A DNA stretch of 64,000 bases from Aldrovandia affinis (GCA_029706075.1 JAINUG010000039.1:4530001-4594000); one strand, 5' to 3'. Shown: positions 21,561 through 34,260, counted from the first letter of the stretch. Numbers and translations are program-made. The notes: a model not told the origin generated them from the letters alone.

Positions 21561-22918
21561 GTCCAATTGTGCTGTGGAGGCTAACCATGTGTCTTAGTTG
21601 GCCTCCTCTGCTGTAGATTTTCAAATATGAAGGCCAGATGTTCAGTTCTTACAGTAAATGTGTCTTACAGACACAACTCTACAGCCCCTTTAGCATGGAA
21701 TTTTAAATATAAAAAATATGTTACAGAGTTCATTTTCATGGATATTTTTCCTTATCCCTAATCATCTATTTCTCAGGTCATCCATATGTTAATGGAACTC
21801 TATTAAAAAGGTGCAGTATGTAATTAATTGAATATGTGGGGAGAATTAATTTAAATGGCTTTTTAATGAATAATAATTATTCCTTCAAGCAAACGAACAA
21901 ATTAACATGCTTTTTTTTTAACACTGATCGGAAGTTTCTTAACAATTCTCACAAAAAATGTTAAGCAAAGATTAGACAGATTCTTACTTTGCCATGTATT
22001 TTACATACCAGCAAATCAGAAAATGTTTTCAATACACATTTCAAACACCATCTATAAATCATGCATAGATCAGAATAGCCTTTTCTCCTGTTTTTATGAA
22101 TAGGCATGCTCCGAGGTACGAACTAATGCGGGTCAATTGTCTTAGCCTGCAAGATGGACAATATGCTCGCTGTGAGGGCAAAACAGACCGAAGCATTGAC
22201 CATTTTTCCCGCTAATATCCTAGGAGCTTTAGGACAAACCCCAGTTTGTATTAAAAATGTAATTGTCGCCTTTAGCGATAATGGACCATGGATTTTCTTT
22301 GAGCTGGGGCGTGTGGAGGATTTACCAGGTTGGTCAGCAACACTGAGCCATCTGGTTGTGAAGGATTATGGAGGATGTGGCTGGTATTGTCACAAATGCA
22401 GTTGTCGGAAAGAAGCGCCTCCAACCCTGGTTAGCATTCACTTCAAGCTTAATACCAGCTGTGTTGTTCTTGTTTTCCTTCATAATTAGAGTCATTATGG
22501 ACGAGAACTTCCAGAGGTTACAAGCAGGTGATCGCCTGAAAAAAACCTTTGGGTCCAGTCGAACCCTTTTATCTCATCCCGTTTTATCACATTCACACCG
22601 TTCCCTAAAACTATCACACTGAGGAGCTCTGTGCATTTAATGTGATATAAAGTACCGTGGGAATTTGGTAATATTTCTTAGAGGTTATCTAAGAAATAGA
22701 GCACTGGGACAAGGCATGCTCGGTCAAGCTAGTGAAAAACCAGCTTAAGGGGAAATACATTCAGAAACTGCTATGGCTCTTTCACCTTGACAGTGAGTAA
22801 CACATTCCGAACGAATATGACTTATTTTCAGTCCTTACACAGCACTCTTTATTATAATTAATATGAGATTCTGCCAGATTCACGATGATGTAGGACTTAA
22901 AAGTTTGTTACATAATCT
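21561..22918. other. pou1f1 upstream region, no gene seen
   Basis: A 111-codon open frame at 22154-22489 has no recognisable domain or codon signature. Treated as non-coding. Confidence 0.45.
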
Positions 22919-23010
22919 AAATGATGATGTTCACAATGTGAATGATGATGTTAAAAATCGAAATGATGATGTTCGCAATCTAAATGATGATATTCAAAAT
23001 CCGACTGATG
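22919..23010. repeat. Short tandem repeat (about 22-24 bp, around 4 copies)
   Basis: Repeated AAATGATGATGTTCACAATC-like units with the invariant core GATGATGT/GATGATAT. Confidence 0.7.
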
Positions 23011-25669
23011 ATGTATAAAAAAATCACAATGCCACACAATAAACTGTTCTCCGACAGGCAGATAGGAGAGGACGGAGATTAGCCTCGCAACGAAGCACCA
23101 AGACCCTTTCCCATGGACTCCGGGACAAAGCGGGCTGCTCTCAGAAGGCAAGAGGACGAGGATGGGCAAATCCACGCTGAGCCCCTCGCTGGCTGCCTGA
23201 ACGACCGAACAAAGCCCCTCAACCTAATTACAATGGGGGGAGGGGAGGGGGCATGGGTCGAGATGGGGGCCTTCAGCGAGCACCTGCCCTGGCCCTGTCC
23301 TCACATCACCCAGTCACATTGGCTCCCCAGCGGCCCTTTATCCACACCATCAGTGGGAATTGGGAGACCCCTCACATTCTCACAGGTATCAGGCCCCTCA
23401 CCTTCTCACAGGTATCACATCAGCCTAATGAGGGGGAGCGCACGGATCCGCCAGCGCAGAGCCCGAGCGGGATCTGGCCACCAGAGAATCCCCATGAAAT
23501 GGACGAAATTAAAGGATGAGAATGGAAAATTCAATGCCAGTAATCCAGTCCACTCGCACTGTAGCCCCTGTAATTGTGCACACACACTGTCCAGTACAGA
23601 AGATTCACACACAGTGCTTGAGAGCTCTAAACAAACCATGACAAAACGAACAGGGTTTGTGTCAATTAGTACTTCAAATTCTTGATAAGACTGAGCCTTA
23701 AACAGTCCGCCTACTACGGCATACAAAGTTGTACAAAATGTGAGATGAATGTTAATATATAAGTTTTCCTCAGTTCCAGAACTAGTATAATGCTGTTTAA
23801 AAGAAAGATTTAGAAGGGAAATTCATCACCTCTGTACTATTTCAAAACTTCTCTTCCCACTAACAAGGAGATGTATAAAACTCAAACGAGGGTTTAGCAG
23901 CTATAAATGTCACTTGAAACCAGAAGTCTCTCCCTTCTAAAGGAAAATGGCAGGCTCCGATTTAATTCCCTCATTCATTATGCAAACATGAACTATTCGA
24001 GAGCTCCAGTTTATTGATGCATATTCAGAGCACCTAATATTTTATTTCAAAAACATCTGTCCAAATGGGCCAGAGATTCAGATTTCACTGTATAAACAGT
24101 GCCATGAAGGTAATTTCATCAGCATATGCAACAACTGCTCTCGTACTGAAAGGTTAACTTGAAAATCCAGAGGGAAGCATGGTTCTCTGGTCTAAACAGA
24201 TTGCTGTGATTAGTTGTATTATTATTTTTCCTCGTGTAATTCGGTAGCCTTTTCTCTCCCAGTTTGTGTTTGACAAAGCAAATAAAATAATCTTCTGAGA
24301 TAATGATATTCTGCTGGCATTGTATGGATGTCATGTTGACAATTGTTGGTATTACATGAAATTGACACAACCAAAGGGTCTGTCCCTAAACCCTTTCAGG
24401 AGAATTAATCCGCCAGCCTTGCAGCACCTAAAGGAGAGGAAAACATGGTACATGTGCCAAGATTCAGGTAACCTGACAATGAGGACAATTGTTTCACTGC
24501 AGTGATGAAGGACACATGTCACATATTAAAGAAGGATTCAGTAATTACAGTGCATACACATTTTAGATATACATATATGGCTGACTATGAAATAAGAGCA
24601 TTAATCAAACTTCACACCAGTTTAAAAAAGGTCAAGTGCCATAATAAACTCACCCTTGACAGAGTAACATAAAAAGCAAAAACAAAATAATTAACTCCAA
24701 TAATTACTTATTTTGGTTTTCCACAGCTATATCCTTGAAATGCATAGATAACAGAGAAGTCTGTTTTATAACAGCTATACAGCAATTATTCTAGACTCAT
24801 TAAATTCCCATTAAATGATAGCATTTCGGTTTCCATCCTAGCCGTGCATTGATGGACACATTCGCAACAATCTCTACTTCAACGACAGGACAGGGAAAAG
24901 GGAGAACTATTAAAGCAGTATGGGCGCACGGCGCGCACAGCAAAATTAACAATTATGAATATATCGTGTTAAGAAAAAACTCAGAAACTATAATTCACTG
25001 AAATAAGCTGCAGTCACGTACCAGTTTTGTCTCAGATATATCTCTTGGTTTCCCTCTTCTCTAATTATTCCTCTGTTCCTACAGTGCAAGCTGACCCATC
25101 CGAGAGAATGCTTTCCTTCCTGCTCCACCACTGAACTGCGCAGACTGGAGCATTTTCCTGGATAACATACATTATTTCGCAAACTAAATACATTTATTGA
25201 TCTCATTGCTTGAGATTTTGTTTGTTAATATCAATGTACACCTGTGAAGCCACTCGGGGTCCATCTCTTTCCATAGTAATCACGGAGACAAGGATAGCGT
25301 AAAATATTGAGTTATTCCATCCGCAAAAAAAGCTCCCTCCTTCCTTTATTTATTTTATGAACAAGTGTTTGAAACTGAGTCTCCAGCAAATGAGTGTATT
25401 GGGAAAAAAATAAAAAGAGGCCGGAAATAATCCAAGATGAAATGTAAGAATATTAAAGAGGACTTGAGGGTATAGAAATAGTATAGAAATGGACCTGAGG
25501 GACGAACAAACACAAATGATGGCAGCTTCTTGGAAATTTAACTGTATTTTACAGGATGGAGAAAGTGATAATCTATTGACACATCCTGTACTCTTTGCTA
25601 TAATTAGGTGTATTCATGATTCATCTCAGTCCAATTTGTTTTAATCTATCTTTTATAATAGAATTTCAA
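23011..25669. other. Repeat-poor intergenic block upstream of pou1f1
   Basis: No coding exon or named transposon seen over 2.6 kb, unlike its surroundings. Contains a perfect Pit-1-type site (AATATGCAT on the minus strand, 24017-24025) and an octamer-like ATGCAAAC near 23980. Regulatory function is only a possibility. Confidence 0.35.
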
Positions 25670-25920
25670 ACCAATAATATCTGGGCACGACCATAGATTC
25701 ACAGCTAAACTGGAATGGCAAACACCCAATCCATTCACAGAAAAGCACAACAACGGCTATACTTCCTCCTAAAGCCACAGCCCCACAGCTGTTCTACAAA
25801 ACATTAATCAAAAGCATTGCACCATTCTGCTTTCTTGGGTGGCACGGAACACTCTGATGGTCAAAATCAATGAAACAAGAGCCTCCAAAAAACATAATGG
25901 ACAAAGATGCACCAACTGAA
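25670..25920 (+). mobile_element. LINE reverse-transcriptase C-terminal remnant
   Basis: Across frame breaks it decodes to fragments like TIDSQLNWN, then QQRLYF, then a diverged FYK-LIKSI segment. This is the post-catalytic region of L2/Rex-like LINE ORF2. Heavily decayed. Confidence 0.55.
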
Positions 25921-25940
25921 TGATCAATATAAATCCTACT

Positions 25941-26013
25941 GTACATTTTACATTTTTACATTTTAGGCATTTAGCAGACACTCTTATACAGAGCGACTTA
26001 CAAGATGTGGGTT
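25941..26013 (-). mobile_element. L2/SINE 3' tail fragment
   Basis: Plus strand reads CATTTAGCAGACACTCTTAT then ACAGAGCGACTTACAAGATG, the reverse of the LINE/SINE tail with a damaged hairpin loop. Confidence 0.75.
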
Positions 26014-27354
26014 ACTGTCAGGATGAAGACTCAGGACGCTCCAATGCAGAACCAACAGGGCACAATGATCATTCAAACCAACCCCCTAAATCTAATGAAC
26101 ACAAACAAAGACTGTATCCCACCAACAACTCTCACTGTCACAGGCACAATTAATGCAATTATCCCATGGTGTATCTCAATTCATTCAATGTTGGTGCTTT
26201 CTGTACATTACTAATGTGCATGACTAAATGCCACTTATTGCCCTGTCCTGTAGTCTGTTGAATTGCATTGTGTTGTCATATGAATATCCTTGTCCTAAAA
26301 GCCAAGATTGTGCTTGTACATTTACAAAACAAAGTTCTCAATGCATAATAACATGTTCATTCATTTATTCAACCTTCAATGTTTTTTCTACATACATATT
26401 AGTCATTTCACCCATTATGTTCATGCTCCATAAAACAATTTTTCCAGCAGTTCTAGTGCATTTGTATCTAAGCAACATGTTTAAGGAATATATGCACTGC
26501 TGTGCAGAATAGCCTTTGGTCTGATTGATGTTAAACCCTTTTGTATTTATAGCTTTGTGTATATGTACAGAAATTGATCTGTACTGGCTCCACCATAGCA
26601 GGATGATTCCAAAGCTGGTTAAATTCCGCATTACATATGATGCGTTTCGTACTTGTTAAAATTCCTCTTCAGAATCGCTCTGTTCACACTTACTCTATTA
26701 TTTCACTAATAGCCTAATATAAAAATAATGTAAATGAGAAAATTCTGACACGTGTATCATTTCCCACTGTTTGTAAATACATTTGTACAGTTATGACAGT
26801 TATGACATAATTCTGTCTGTGTGTTTGTATATGTACTGAGGCATAATTCTGAATATGTTAGTCCTATTATTATTTGCTTTATGATAAACACTGAGGTATA
26901 GCCTAGTTAATAACTATAGCTTTAATAACGCTTTGTCGAGATATGCTAGAGTGTTGAAATTCGCAGATTCCTCATCAGAAAATATAACAGAATATAGCAC
27001 AACCACTATTTTCGTCTTTTAAATGGACAAATCGCGTCAATAAAACTATTGCATTGCGATCGAGGACTCTGAGTATCCTGGCACAAAACTTTGTTTTTCT
27101 GTCAGTGCCTTTTTATATTTGTAATGCATATTTGAATGATTATTTTCAATGAAACGGCGATGTGCCATGCAAGCGGTTTCTCGTAAATTAGGGAGCGTCT
27201 AAAAAGTAGGCTATGTTTTGTTTACAGAATGAAATGTAGGCCTACTTCGAAAATGGAATAACCTTTCAATCATATGGCCAACGTCTGTTTCTTAAGCACA
27301 ATGAAATGAGGACATGTGGTTCTGTGTGGCTGCATTATGGTCCTTTGACAGGTT
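26014..27354. other. Non-coding stretch, no gene seen
   Basis: AT-rich. No coding or repeat signal recognised. Confidence 0.4.
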
Positions 27355-27450
27355 GGGGTTCAGGCACTGGGAGCATAAATGAAAAATGTATGCATTTACT
27401 ACTTACTGTAAGTCGCTTTGGATAAAAGCATCTGCTAAATGGCATATATT
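27355..27450 (+). mobile_element. Short SINE 3' part
   Basis: AAAAATGTATGCATTTACTA followed by GTAAGTCGCTTTGGATAAAA and GCATCTGCTAAATGG. Same type as 39165-39358 and the minus-strand copies at 44495 and 45242. The tRNA-like head is mostly lost. Confidence 0.7.
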
Positions 27451-29246
27451 ATTATTATTATATTACATTCCCTTGTTCTGATAGGACCATAAACATGCTT
27501 TGCTATTTAAGGAGAGTGCAGGTGTTTCACTTGTGTGTGTGTGTGTGTGCGTATGTGTACCAGAATTGAATATGGAGATAAAAAGTGATTATAAATTGTA
27601 ATCAGGGGCAGTAATGGTGAGTACGTATTTGAGAGCATCAATCGACAGTGAAGTGAATGAGTTTGACACTTGCGATGTGCATGGTTAATTGAAATGACCC
27701 TGTCAAATGCTATGACATTTTCAGATCTGATGAAACTGTTCTCCTGAGTATGATATGCTAATTTTAAGGGAGGGATTTGAACTGTGGTTACCACGCTGCT
27801 TGATGAGCCTCAGCTATTAGTCTCTATTAGCTATTAATCTATTATCCACGCACATCTGGTTTAATTTCTCTCTAGATATCTCCCAGGCTTTATCATTGTA
27901 ATTCCCAGCAGTTTTTTTCTGCTGCATTCGGTTTTAGGCTTTTGGCAAGACAGCTGTATAAGAGTTTACCAAAAGGTAGACTTCCCAAGATTCTGCATTA
28001 TACAGTGAATGTCCCTCCAGCAGAAGATACCAAGATGTAGGTGGGTATGTTGAGGCTAGCGGCTGTGTTTCTGTTGGGGCGTTTAATAAAACAGTGGCGT
28101 GTGAATTAATTTCTCCCACATTCTTGGTTGTATTATTTAAGTGACTCACCTTCACTTGACTTCGACAGGCTTACTGTACCTCCTTTCATTTATTTTCATG
28201 AAATGCGATGTTTTTTTAAAACACAGATAAAACAAACAAGTCGATTTTAATGAATTCACAGGTTGTGCGATATAAACGCTGGTGAAAACTGACACGGTGC
28301 TTCTGCGAGCGTGCGTCTTTTCATCCCTGTTGCGGCTGCGTTCTGCGTTCTGTGTTGCTGACTGTGTTTTCAAGCTGAGACAAAGGCCCTTTAAACAAAC
28401 CTACAAAAAAAAACCGCTGGGATGTTTTTCTTGCAGCAACTGTCCAATTACCGATGAGCCGCGCTGTGAAATGATAGGCAGCATTGCTGGAAGAGATACA
28501 CTGGCGATGACCCTCCTGACCAGAGATGTGAGTCATTGTAATTGTACAGATTAAAACACTCCCCACAACACTTCCCACCCCCACCCCACCCCTCACATAG
28601 TCAAAGTAAACAATAGACTGTGCGCTTGCTTTACAGAGTCCGGTCGTGACTATAAACACATCCATTTTCATTAGAGATTTATTTGAATAATGCCATATGC
28701 TAAAATGATGTTCAAGGTTAATGGAGCAGCGGAGTCTTGCGGTTTCTTAGATGCCCATCGAGACTTACAGGAAACTGTTTCCATGGTTACCATGCCAAGC
28801 TAATGCAAAGGAATGCTGTGGAGCCAACACAAACAGGCATTTATGTTTGTGCATCACGTAGTTAGTTGAAGAGCTTTTTAAGAGCAGGATGACATCTTGG
28901 AGTCTCAACTTATTTGCTTACAGTTACGCACATGCATTGCACCACTTAAAATGGAATCTTGCACTGCCTTACATTTATATATTTATCTAATTTTTCAAAA
29001 GTTTTTTTTTTCAAAGGAACTGAACAATAGCCCTAGGGAAAATGTTCAGTTTGATGCAAGCAAAGCTAGTGACCCTACAAGGCTGGTGTATGTAAAGATG
29101 GTAAAGATCTGGCACTGTAGTTCCAAACAAGCCTATCCCCTGGGTTTTATTTTCACACTGATATCCCTTACGTCCCTTTAAAAGGGGGGCATCCAGTCTG
29201 AATGCAACACAAAGAAACAGAAAACACAAATCTTACCTTATGTACA
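27451..29246. other. Non-coding stretch, no gene seen
   Basis: Includes a short GT run (27535-27550) and CG-containing sequence around 28290-28350. No protein similarity recognised. Confidence 0.4.
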
Positions 29247-29254
29247 GTCAACAC

Positions 29255-29529
29255 CAGTGCTTAATTTGTGCCGGGGCTAATGCCAAGAATCCAATTTTAC
29301 GCCCCGGCAAATGTTTTACTCAGGATCAGAGCCCCGGGCTCATAAGTATCTAAAGTGCGACAACAACGCATGTTTTAAACTGGTATTAAACAACGTCACA
29401 TCCAGTGAACATTACAAATGTAAATAGAAAGCAAAAATGCAGCGACACAGAGGTAGAAAAAGTTTACCCTTTTTTCCTCCGTGGGAGCGGGGGGGCCCCA
29501 GCATCTCTTATTTTACAAATTAAGCACTG
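29255..29529. mobile_element. hAT-type MITE, 275 bp, with perfect target-site duplication
   Basis: Ends CAGTGCTTAATTTGT at the left and its inverse ACAAATTAAGCACTG at the right. Flanked by a perfect 8-bp duplication GTCAACAC (29247-29254 and 29530-29537). Inside the ends are GCCGGGGC and GGGGCCCC blocks. No coding capacity. Confidence 0.9.
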
Positions 29530-29537
29530 GTCAACAC

Positions 29538-32034
29538 CCTTGATAAAGATGAACAAAAAAGGCTGTATAAAATAAACAGTACAGGTGAGCTACGTATATT
29601 GTATGCTATATTGTATTTTAATCTACTGGTCCTGGGGCTCTTGTTAAGATCAATAGGATCATGAAGTCCAGCAAGTACCAAGACATTTTGGGCAAAAAAC
29701 TGGTCCCCTCTGCCAGGAAGCTGCAACTTGTCTGCAAATTGATCTTTCAGCAAAGCAATACTCCCAAGTATACCTCAAAATCAACAAAAAATGGTTGATC
29801 CCAGGGACTCACTGTGGGGACTCACTCAATGAGGGACTGATTGTATTACAAAGTTACAGAGAAGTACCGTATATAATAAAAAATAAAAGAGAAATGTTGT
29901 TGAAAAGTACCCCGGTTCATGTCAGGACAGCTTTATTTTCAGGAATACCAGATAATTTTAAATATAGTTCTGAATAATAATAATTTGAACAATTATCTTA
30001 TTGTGTGTATGTGGTTAGGAGGGTATAGAATGAATCATGAATACAGTTCTTACTTTCAGCAAGTTAGGATGCTTCTGTAATACCCTTTCCTAACTGGACA
30101 TTAACAAAACAATTACGTTTCCATTGTTCTGTAATCGCAACATTCCTAAATTGCATTCTAAGTAAGATAAGATTTTACATTTAGAATGTTTCTGTAATAC
30201 ACCCACTGATTCTCAATCCGTTGGTTTCGCAACAGTCCTTTGTGGGTTTTTGCTATTGTGTTTTTGGGCAAAATAAAAATGAAAATTTCCATGGTAGTAA
30301 TAATAATAAAACAATAAATTTTATGTATAATGCACTTTTCATTATAAGTAAATATACAAATATACAAGTAAAAGTGCTACAAAAGCATAAAACAAAGAAA
30401 ACAAACACAAAGATGTAAAAACAAACACCAATATAATACTCTGAAGCAGGGCTGTATCCAGGAGTCAAGAATTACCAAGGTCATGAAAATGTACACTAAA
30501 ATGTAGCTAGCTTTCACCTATCACCTATCACCACTGTCAACGTATGCTACGTTAACTAACGTTAGCCTAAATTAGTCCATCACCATTGTAAAGTCTGACT
30601 AAAAAGTGTAACAGTCAGCTAGACAGAGACAGCTACGTTTGGCTTGCGACTACACAATACTACACACAAAGTAACTATCGATAGATGATCTCTGGAGATG
30701 AATAGCATTAATCTGGTTATAATACAAGCAGTCAACTTTTTTATAATGTGAGAGATCTCTACACCTACATCATGCGTCGCTTGGCTTCAGATCAGCAGTC
30801 TGAGTTACAACCCCCACTGTGCTGCAAACCAAGCCTCACTGCATCATCTTTACTGAGCAAAGATTTTGTAGTACCTTCACCACCACACACACACACACAG
30901 AAGTAATGACGATGACGGTGATCAGGCGAGCAAGCTGTAATCTTGGCTTTGTACAAAATCTTTGCTATGCCGAAGTGAAGTCATTTTATGTACAGTAGTT
31001 CACCACTTTTATTCAGTATTACACTAAATCAGTATGTAAAAAACTCAGACTCAGAAAAAATACCAAGGTCATGACCTCGGTGTCCTCAATGGTAGATAGG
31101 GCCATGCTATGAAGTACCTCTAAGGTCAATAACAAAGGCTTGGCACTCACTCCAAAGCAGGCCACTCCTGCAGAATAAGAGATGTTTAATCATGCCCCCT
31201 TCATCGAAGACCCAGCACCACTCAGACTCCAGCCGCCATGACGTCATTGCGCGGGCAGAATTGCCGGATGATGGTTGACGTCCTCGCTCAAGCACACAAC
31301 GAAATGGGACGCGTTCAACAAACTTGCTAAAGCAAGATCAAAATATTCTGACTCGCTGCCAAAAAGTAGCAAAATATATATATTTTTTGTCAGCGAAGAT
31401 GCATACTTTATTACTCCTTATCAAAAGATTACCTCTTGTGTAAATATATGTTGTTTTCTGCGCTGAGGAAATGACGAACTCTTTGAGGGATTGTGTCTGT
31501 TAGACTCAGTTTATTGTGTAAAGACCTTTTCATTGACTTACGTCTTACCACGTTGATATTTTAAATGTTATAGCTGCTCCAGTAAGTTCAGCAGCAGTTC
31601 TCAAAACCGAAGCCAGTCCAGGAGATTAATATGAAATTGTATCACACAATTATGTAATAAGAAGCACGGCCGAAGTAACAAAAGGGCCCTCCATTTTTAT
31701 ATTGCAATCACCTAACTAAATGCTGATGAAATTAAAACACTAATTGTGAATTACATTGTGGTTCATAAGAGCTTAAATTGGTTTGGATGGGAGCCATCAT
31801 CTTTGGTCTGCTTGGATATTAACGGGTAACACAAATATTTAACAGCAATGTGACAGGGCAACAAGATTCATTATTGACAAGTGGAGCTTGATTTAAATGA
31901 AAGCAAGTAAAAATGTCAAATTCTTTAACATTTAAATATTAATTCAAGAAACAAATTGACAATGACATGTGTTTAAAGAAGTTTCAGTGAAGAAACAGAC
32001 ATTACATTTTTGATACTTTGAACTTTGAGTCTGG
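29538..32034. other. Non-coding stretch, no gene seen
   Basis: Contains AACGTTAGC/TAGCTAGC motifs around 30505-30565 typical of old fish DNA transposons, and a palindromic CRE (TGACGTCA, 31239-31246) in a small GC-richer patch. No coding exon recognised. Confidence 0.4.
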
Positions 32035-32038
32035 GTGG

Positions 32039-32459
32039 TGAAGGAATGTGTATTCTGTCTGTAACTGTGCCATTTTGGGAGGTCATCTGTATAGGAATGA
32101 GTGAGTTGATTAGACAGTAAGTTTCTGTCTAATCACCAATGCTTTGTCAGCAAACAGTGTCTCTTCTATTCAATGAGCTTCCTGACTTCCTTGCTGGTGC
32201 TTTGTTAGCAACACAAAGGCTATGCATATATTCAGGTGAGAGACTCACTGAATGGGGGTGTGTCACTTACTGACTTGCTTGCTGGTGCCTTATTAGCAAC
32301 ACAAAGCTCAAACTCTTCTGTCCCTATGTATATATTCAGGTGAGAGACTCATTCACTTTAGACTCTGTACCAACTCGCTGTGGACCGCTGTGTGTAATAA
32401 ACTTGCATTTCAAGTCAGACTGCTGAGTCTCCTGGTCGTCTCTTCGGAAGAAGCTAACA
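32039..32459 (+). repeat. 5' LTR (421 bp)
   Basis: Begins TGAAGGAATG and ends AGCTAACA. It contains an imperfect internal duplication (32183-32253 and 32271-32356, both with TTAGCAACACAAAG and TATATTCAGGTGAGAGACTC), probably in U3. An AATAAA at 32396-32401 fits the R/U5 polyadenylation signal. Confidence 0.92.
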
Positions 32460-32462
32460 GTT

Positions 32463-32480
32463 TGGTGCCGTGACCCGGAT
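32463..32480 (+). other. Primer-binding site, tRNA-His-like
   Basis: TGGTGCCGTGACCCGGAT lies 3 bp after the 5' LTR. It pairs with the 3' end of tRNA-His apart from one position (ACTCGG expected, ACCCGG seen). This marks the start of reverse transcription. Confidence 0.75.
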
Positions 32481-32728
32481 GGGACTAACCGTTTGAAAGA
32501 AACATTGGTAAGCTCCCATTTAAAAGTATTTGGGGATTGCTGTTTTCTGTTGAGAGACCAGTAAGTTAGGAAGCCTCCGATAGGGAGCCCCTTTGTTAAA
32601 GCAAGTTCTCTAACAAAGGCAGACTGGTATATTTGGTATCCTCTTGTTAAGTTGTAGTCTTAGCAAGGGGAAGACGTGTCCCTCTTGTTTTTGAGACAAG
32701 GGACGACCAGTGTTAACCTCCATTTAAG

Positions 32729-33579
32729 ATGGGGAAGCCTCTGTTTGGCACAGGAAGGGTGAACCAAAGAAGGGTGATCCAGGGATTCCGACCACTTTGA
32801 AAGGGGTCGAGGTACACCGTTGTGGACAGATGAGCAGTTTATTCAGATTGTTGACATTGAACTGGGAAAGCTGACTAAAAAGGCTCATATGTATTTTCAG
32901 GAAAAGTTGCCTGTTCACCCAGAAAAAGTATGGTGTACTGATGAATGTAAAAAAGCGTTAGGATATGCTTTGCGAAAGAAAGACACAGGAATGATACTTT
33001 GTGTTATGAGGCGATATTTTGAAAAACTCTAATTGATTTAGAATCAGAGAATGAAAAATTGAAAGATGAGATAATTAAATGCAGACGTGCTACCACATTA
33101 GCACAGGGCACTTGCAAAAACTTACAGAAGAAAATTAATGATCTTGAAGAGAAGGTTAGTCGGTCTTACAGGCAGGCTAATACTAGCGCAGATAAGCATG
33201 AGCGATCCCCACCGATAAATCCTATTGTTTACCCTTTAGATGAGCTAAGAGAGGTAGCAGGGTATTGTGGCAATATTGGTGACAATATCAGACTTGATGC
33301 TGATGAGATTGCAATAGCCGTAGCTGCGCCGTAACACTACATAGTAAAACTGAAATAGAGCGAGACCTCCAACAGGGAGGGGCTTCAGCTATGCCGCCAA
33401 TCCATGTAGCATATCTTGATCGGAATGACTCTAAGCCCAAATTCAATAGAAGAGGATTCTCCAAAAGGGGGAATCAGACGCAGAGTACTAATAGTGCTTG
33501 CCACTACTGTGGTAAGAACGGCCATTGGGTAAGAGTCTGTAGGAAAAAGAAAAATGATATCGCGGGGAGGAAGTGGTAG
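32729..33579 (+). pseudogene. gag-like remnant with zinc knuckle, frame-broken
   Basis: A start codon at 32729 opens a Met-Gly frame (a possible myristoylation start) that soon stops. Further gag-like pieces follow in different phases at 32820-33032, 33059-33334 and 33391-33579. The last contains a CX2CX4HX4C zinc knuckle (33499-33540), the nucleocapsid RNA-binding motif. The phase changes mean no full Gag can be made. Gag would package the element RNA. Confidence 0.7.
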
Positions 33580-33876
33580 TGAGGGAAGAAAAACGTGGAC
33601 ACATGTCCAGCACTGCAAGTTGATTCCCCCTCCTGCAGGGCAGGAAGGGACAGAACAGGGCCAGTAAAGGGAACGGCAGAGAACCGGAGCCCCGAGGAAG
33701 AACCAGAGGCTCTAGGCACTGGGGGCCAACCTATGGGGTGAAGACTCAAACTATTCACCGGTTCTCCTCCTTACACAACTCCCTGAGGGAGAGAACAGGG
33801 AAAGGTGGGGGGGGGAGAGAATCAATTAAAAAGAATAATAATAATAACAAAGACATGATGCTGCTGAAGAGAATGT

Positions 33877-34260
33877 TTTCTGTGTGTGTGTGTGTGTGTG
33901 TGTGTGCGCTAGCCTGAGTCTGTGAGCGCTAGGCTGAGTCTGTGAGCGCTAGGCTGAGTCTGTGAGCGCTAGGCTGGGTTTGTGAGCACCTACACATTTT
34001 CTAAAACATTTCTTCAACAAGACTTGTGTCTTTGCTTGTGTTGAATGTGGTATAGGTAACATGCTGCTGTGTGCGTGTGATATAGGTCACATGTGGTGTG
34101 TGTGTGTGTGTGGTCTGGATCACATGCTATGTGTGTGGGTGCATGCGTGTGTGTCTGTGGGTGGTATGAGTCAAATGCTGTGCGTGTCTATGTGCATGTG
34201 TGTGTGGTGTGGGTCACATGCGGTGCGTGCGTGCGTTGTCTGTGGTGTGTGTGTTTCTCC
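33877..34260 (+). repeat. GT-rich zone with a 20-bp tandem repeat inside the LTR element
   Basis: A GT run (about 33879-33906) is followed by about four copies of a 20-bp unit TGTGAGCGCTAGGCTGAGTC (33907-33985), then irregular GT-rich sequence with GGTCACATG-like repeats (34085-34220). It occupies the place where pol should be. Confidence 0.8.

Noticed and set aside
22154..22489. 111-codon open frame upstream of pou1f1
   Set aside because: No recognisable domain, no splice or promoter context, and the length is not exceptional for 64 kb read in six frames.
28282..28554. 90-codon Cys-containing frame
   Set aside because: No domain recognised and no flanking splice signals; an opposite-strand frame of similar length overlaps it.
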